64,000 nt of DNA, taken from Pantoea sp. BAV 3049. GTDB taxonomy: Bacteria > Pseudomonadota > Gammaproteobacteria > Enterobacterales > Enterobacteriaceae. The stretch covers positions 1,242,959 through 1,306,958 of the forward strand of contig NZ_WHOY01000031.1 of the NCBI RefSeq assembly GCF_009765445.1, in the 5' to 3' direction. Positions within the stretch are counted from its first letter, which is position 1, and each line of letters opens with the position of its first letter. The notes under the pieces are model-generated. The model was given only the letters and a program-made list of their open reading frames with translations. It did not search any database and was not told the DNA's origin. The position numbers and the translations under genes are program-made. Shown here piece by piece: positions 62,316 through 64,000 of this stretch.

Positions 62316-64000
62316 TTAAGTCCTCTCCGTTTTGCTCAGCCACATTTCGTCCATCCCACCACCGCGAATCTGCATTGGGTATACGTGCTCGGTGCCATCA
62401 ACGTTGACATCCACAAACACCAGCCGTCCTTTGCCCAACTCTTCCAGCGCCTGGGTCAGCTTCGGCTCCAGCTCATGAGGATGGTTGATGCCGATCCCGA
62501 CATGGCCATAAGCCTCCGCCAGACGGACGAAATCAGGCAGCGATTCCATATAGGACTGAGAATGGCGGCCGGAGTAAATCATGTCCTGCCACTGCTTCAC
62601 CATACCGAGGAAACGGTTGTTGAGGCTCAGCACCAGCACTGGCAGATCATACTGCAGCGCAGTGGACAGCTCCTGAATGTTCATCTGGATACTGCCGTCG
62701 CCAGTGACGCAAACCACGGTTTCTTCCGGCAGCGCCAGCTTAACACCCAGCGCGGCTGGCAGGCCAAAGCCCATGGTGCCGAGACCGCCTGAGTTAATCC
62801 AACGGCGCGGCTTGTCAAACTGATAGTAAAGCGCGGCGAACATCTGATGCTGTCCCACATCGGAGGTCACATACGCCTCGCCTTTGGTCAGGCGCCAGAT
62901 GGTTTCGATTACAGCCTGTGGTTTGATCTTTTCGCTGCTGCGATCGAACTCCAGGCAGTGACGGGCACGCCACTGTTCGATGCTCTGCCACCAGTCGCGC
63001 AGGCTGTCGTAATTCTGTTCATTTTCGCCCTGAGCCATTAGCTCGATCATCTGGCTCAGCACCTGTTTCGCATCACCGACGATCGGCACATCTGCCGCCA
63101 CAGTTTTCGAAATTGACGTCGGATCGATGTCAATATGCAGCACCGTCGCGTTCGGACAATACCTGGCGAGATTGTTGGTGGTCCGATCATCAAAGCGCAC
63201 GCCGACGGCAAAAATCACATCAGCATTATGCATGGTCATGTTGGCTTCATAGGTGCCGTGCATCCCCAGCATTCCGACGCTCTGCCGATGGGTGCCCGGA
63301 AACGCGCCCAGCCCCATCAGCGAGCAGGTTACCGGCAGATTCAGTTTTTCAGCAATCTGGCGCAGCTCATCGTGACACTCCGCGTTAATCACGCCGCCAC
63401 CGGCATAAATCACCGGTTTTTTGGCGGCCAGCAGAGTTTGCAGCGCGCGCTTAATTTGTCCCTTATGCCCCTGCGTGGTTGGGTTATAAGAACGCATGCT
63501 GACAGATTCCGGCCAGACGTAAGGCAGCTTGTTCGCCGGGCTCATCACATCTTTCGGCAGGTCGATTACCACCGGTCCGGGACGGCCGCTGGAGGCCAGC
63601 CAGAACGCTTTTTTCATTACCGCAGGAATATCTTCCGCCTGCCTGACCATAAAGCTGTGCTTCACCACCGGACGGGAGATGCCGACCATATCGCACTCCT
63701 GGAAGGCATCATAACCAATCAGCGAAGAAGGCACCTGACCGGAGAGCACGACCATCGGAATGGAATCCATGTAAGCAGTGGCAATGCCGGTAATGGCATT
63801 GGTTGCACCCGGGCCGGAGGTGACCAGCACCACGCCCACTTCACCGGTAGAACGGGAATAGCCATCTGCCATATGCACGGCACCCTGCTCATGGCGGACC
63901 AGCACGTGATCAATACCGCCGACAGTCTGCAGTGCATCGTAGATATCCAGTACGGCCCCGCCGGGGTAGCCGAATACATGTTTAACGCCCTGATCGATCA
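62316..64000 (-). CDS. ilvI: acetolactate synthase III large subunit (partial, runs off the right edge)
   Basis: A ThDP/FAD enzyme forming acetolactate or acetohydroxybutyrate for branched-chain amino acid synthesis. The open frame continues to base 64000, where the visible N-terminal part reads [20 protein letters not shown]. About a dozen residues of the E. coli-type protein lie outside. Motifs are [20 protein letters not shown], the ThDP signature [14 protein letters not shown] and [16 protein letters not shown]. The C-terminus [15 protein letters not shown] matches E. coli. It forms an operon with ilvH. Confidence 0.98.
   Translation of the reverse strand, partial: IDQGVKHVFGYPGGAVLDIYDALQTVGGIDHVLVRHEQGAVHMADGYSRSTGEVGVVLVTSGPGATNAITGIATAYMDSIPMVVLSGQVPSSLIGYDAFQECDMVGISRPVVKHSFMVRQAEDIPAVMKKAFWLASSGRPGPVVIDLPKDVMSPANKLPYVWPESVSMRSYNPTTQGHKGQIKRALQTLLAAKKPVIYAGGGVINAECHDELRQIAEKLNLPVTCSLMGLGAFPGTHRQSVGMLGMHGTYEANMTMHNADVIFAVGVRFDDRTTNNLARYCPNATVLHIDIDPTSISKTVAADVPIVGDAKQVLSQMIELMAQGENEQNYDSLRDWWQSIEQWRARHCLEFDRSSEKIKPQAVIETIWRLTKGEAYVTSDVGQHQMFAALYYQFDKPRRWINSGGLGTMGFGLPAALGVKLALPEETVVCVTGDGSIQMNIQELSTALQYDLPVLVLSLNNRFLGMVKQWQDMIYSGRHSQSYMESLPDFVRLAEAYGHVGIGINHPHELEPKLTQALEELGKGRLVFVDVNVDGTEHVYPMQIRGGGMDEMWLSKTERT

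Overview
The window is a chromosomal segment of a plant-associated-type enterobacterium, most likely Erwiniaceae (Erwinia or Pantoea-like). The core genes match Escherichia coli in order, strand and length: yacL-acnB, lpdA-aceF-aceE-pdhR, aroP, ampE-ampD, nadC-ppdD-hofB-hofC, guaC, coaE-zapD-yacG, mutT, secA-secM, lpxC, the complete dcw division/cell-wall cluster (ftsZ back to mraZ), cra and ilvH-ilvI. The GH28 pectin-type hydrolase, the type I-E repeat sequences and the vestigial type I-F repeats fit Erwinia/Pantoea better than Escherichia. The species cannot be fixed from the sequence alone.

Layout. 1-5.2 kb: GH28 hydrolase, yacL, a broken antitoxin, acnB. 5.2-6.3 kb: decay zone with a two-repeat type I-F CRISPR relic and the fused 3' halves of an aldo/keto reductase gene and a LysR gene. 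6.2-18.4 kb: a complete type I-E CRISPR-Cas locus inserted between acnB and lpdA. It has array 1 (25 repeats), cas2-cas1-cas6e-cas5-cas7-cse2-cse1, a 457-bp regulatory interval, cas3, a TumE/TumA-type toxin-antitoxin pair, and array 2 (8 repeats plus a degenerate one). 18.5-27.5 kb: pyruvate dehydrogenase operon and aroP. 27.6-28.1 kb: a microcin-like double-glycine-leader peptide gene and its decayed duplicate. 28.2-38.3 kb: ampE/ampD, a fasciclin relic, nadC, type IV pilin genes with a nonsense-mutated hofC, guaC, coaE-zapD-yacG, mutT and a short prepilin peptidase. 38.5-60.1 kb: secA-secM, a DciA-like gene, lpxC and the dcw cluster. 60.1-64 kb: intergenic region, cra, ilvH, and ilvI running off the right edge.

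The most interesting element is the interval between cse1 and cas3 (13750-14206). Two diverged I-E repeats with intact (one compensated) stems flank a short 21-nt pseudo-spacer, in the orientation opposite to both arrays. The pseudo-spacer matches 18 of 21 bases of a site 110 bp away. That site carries a perfect 5'-AAG PAM, a perfect 8-nt seed, and lies directly upstream of a good sigma70 promoter (TTGACC-N16-TATTAT) that reads toward cse1. The first open frame on that predicted transcript is an 18-codon ORF with a strong Shine-Dalgarno and three rare AGG arginine codons. This is the layout of a CreTA/CreR-type module, in which Cascade loaded with a CRISPR-resembling RNA represses a small toxin and/or the cas operon. 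With the adjacent TumE/TumA pair, this I-E locus may carry two addiction devices.

Functional links: aconitase and the PDH complex (under PdhR) form a central-carbon block; the CRISPR locus is a self-contained defence island; the secM-secA pair senses secretion; ddlB, murC-G, mraY, ftsI/W/Q/A/Z and lpxC coordinate envelope growth and division.
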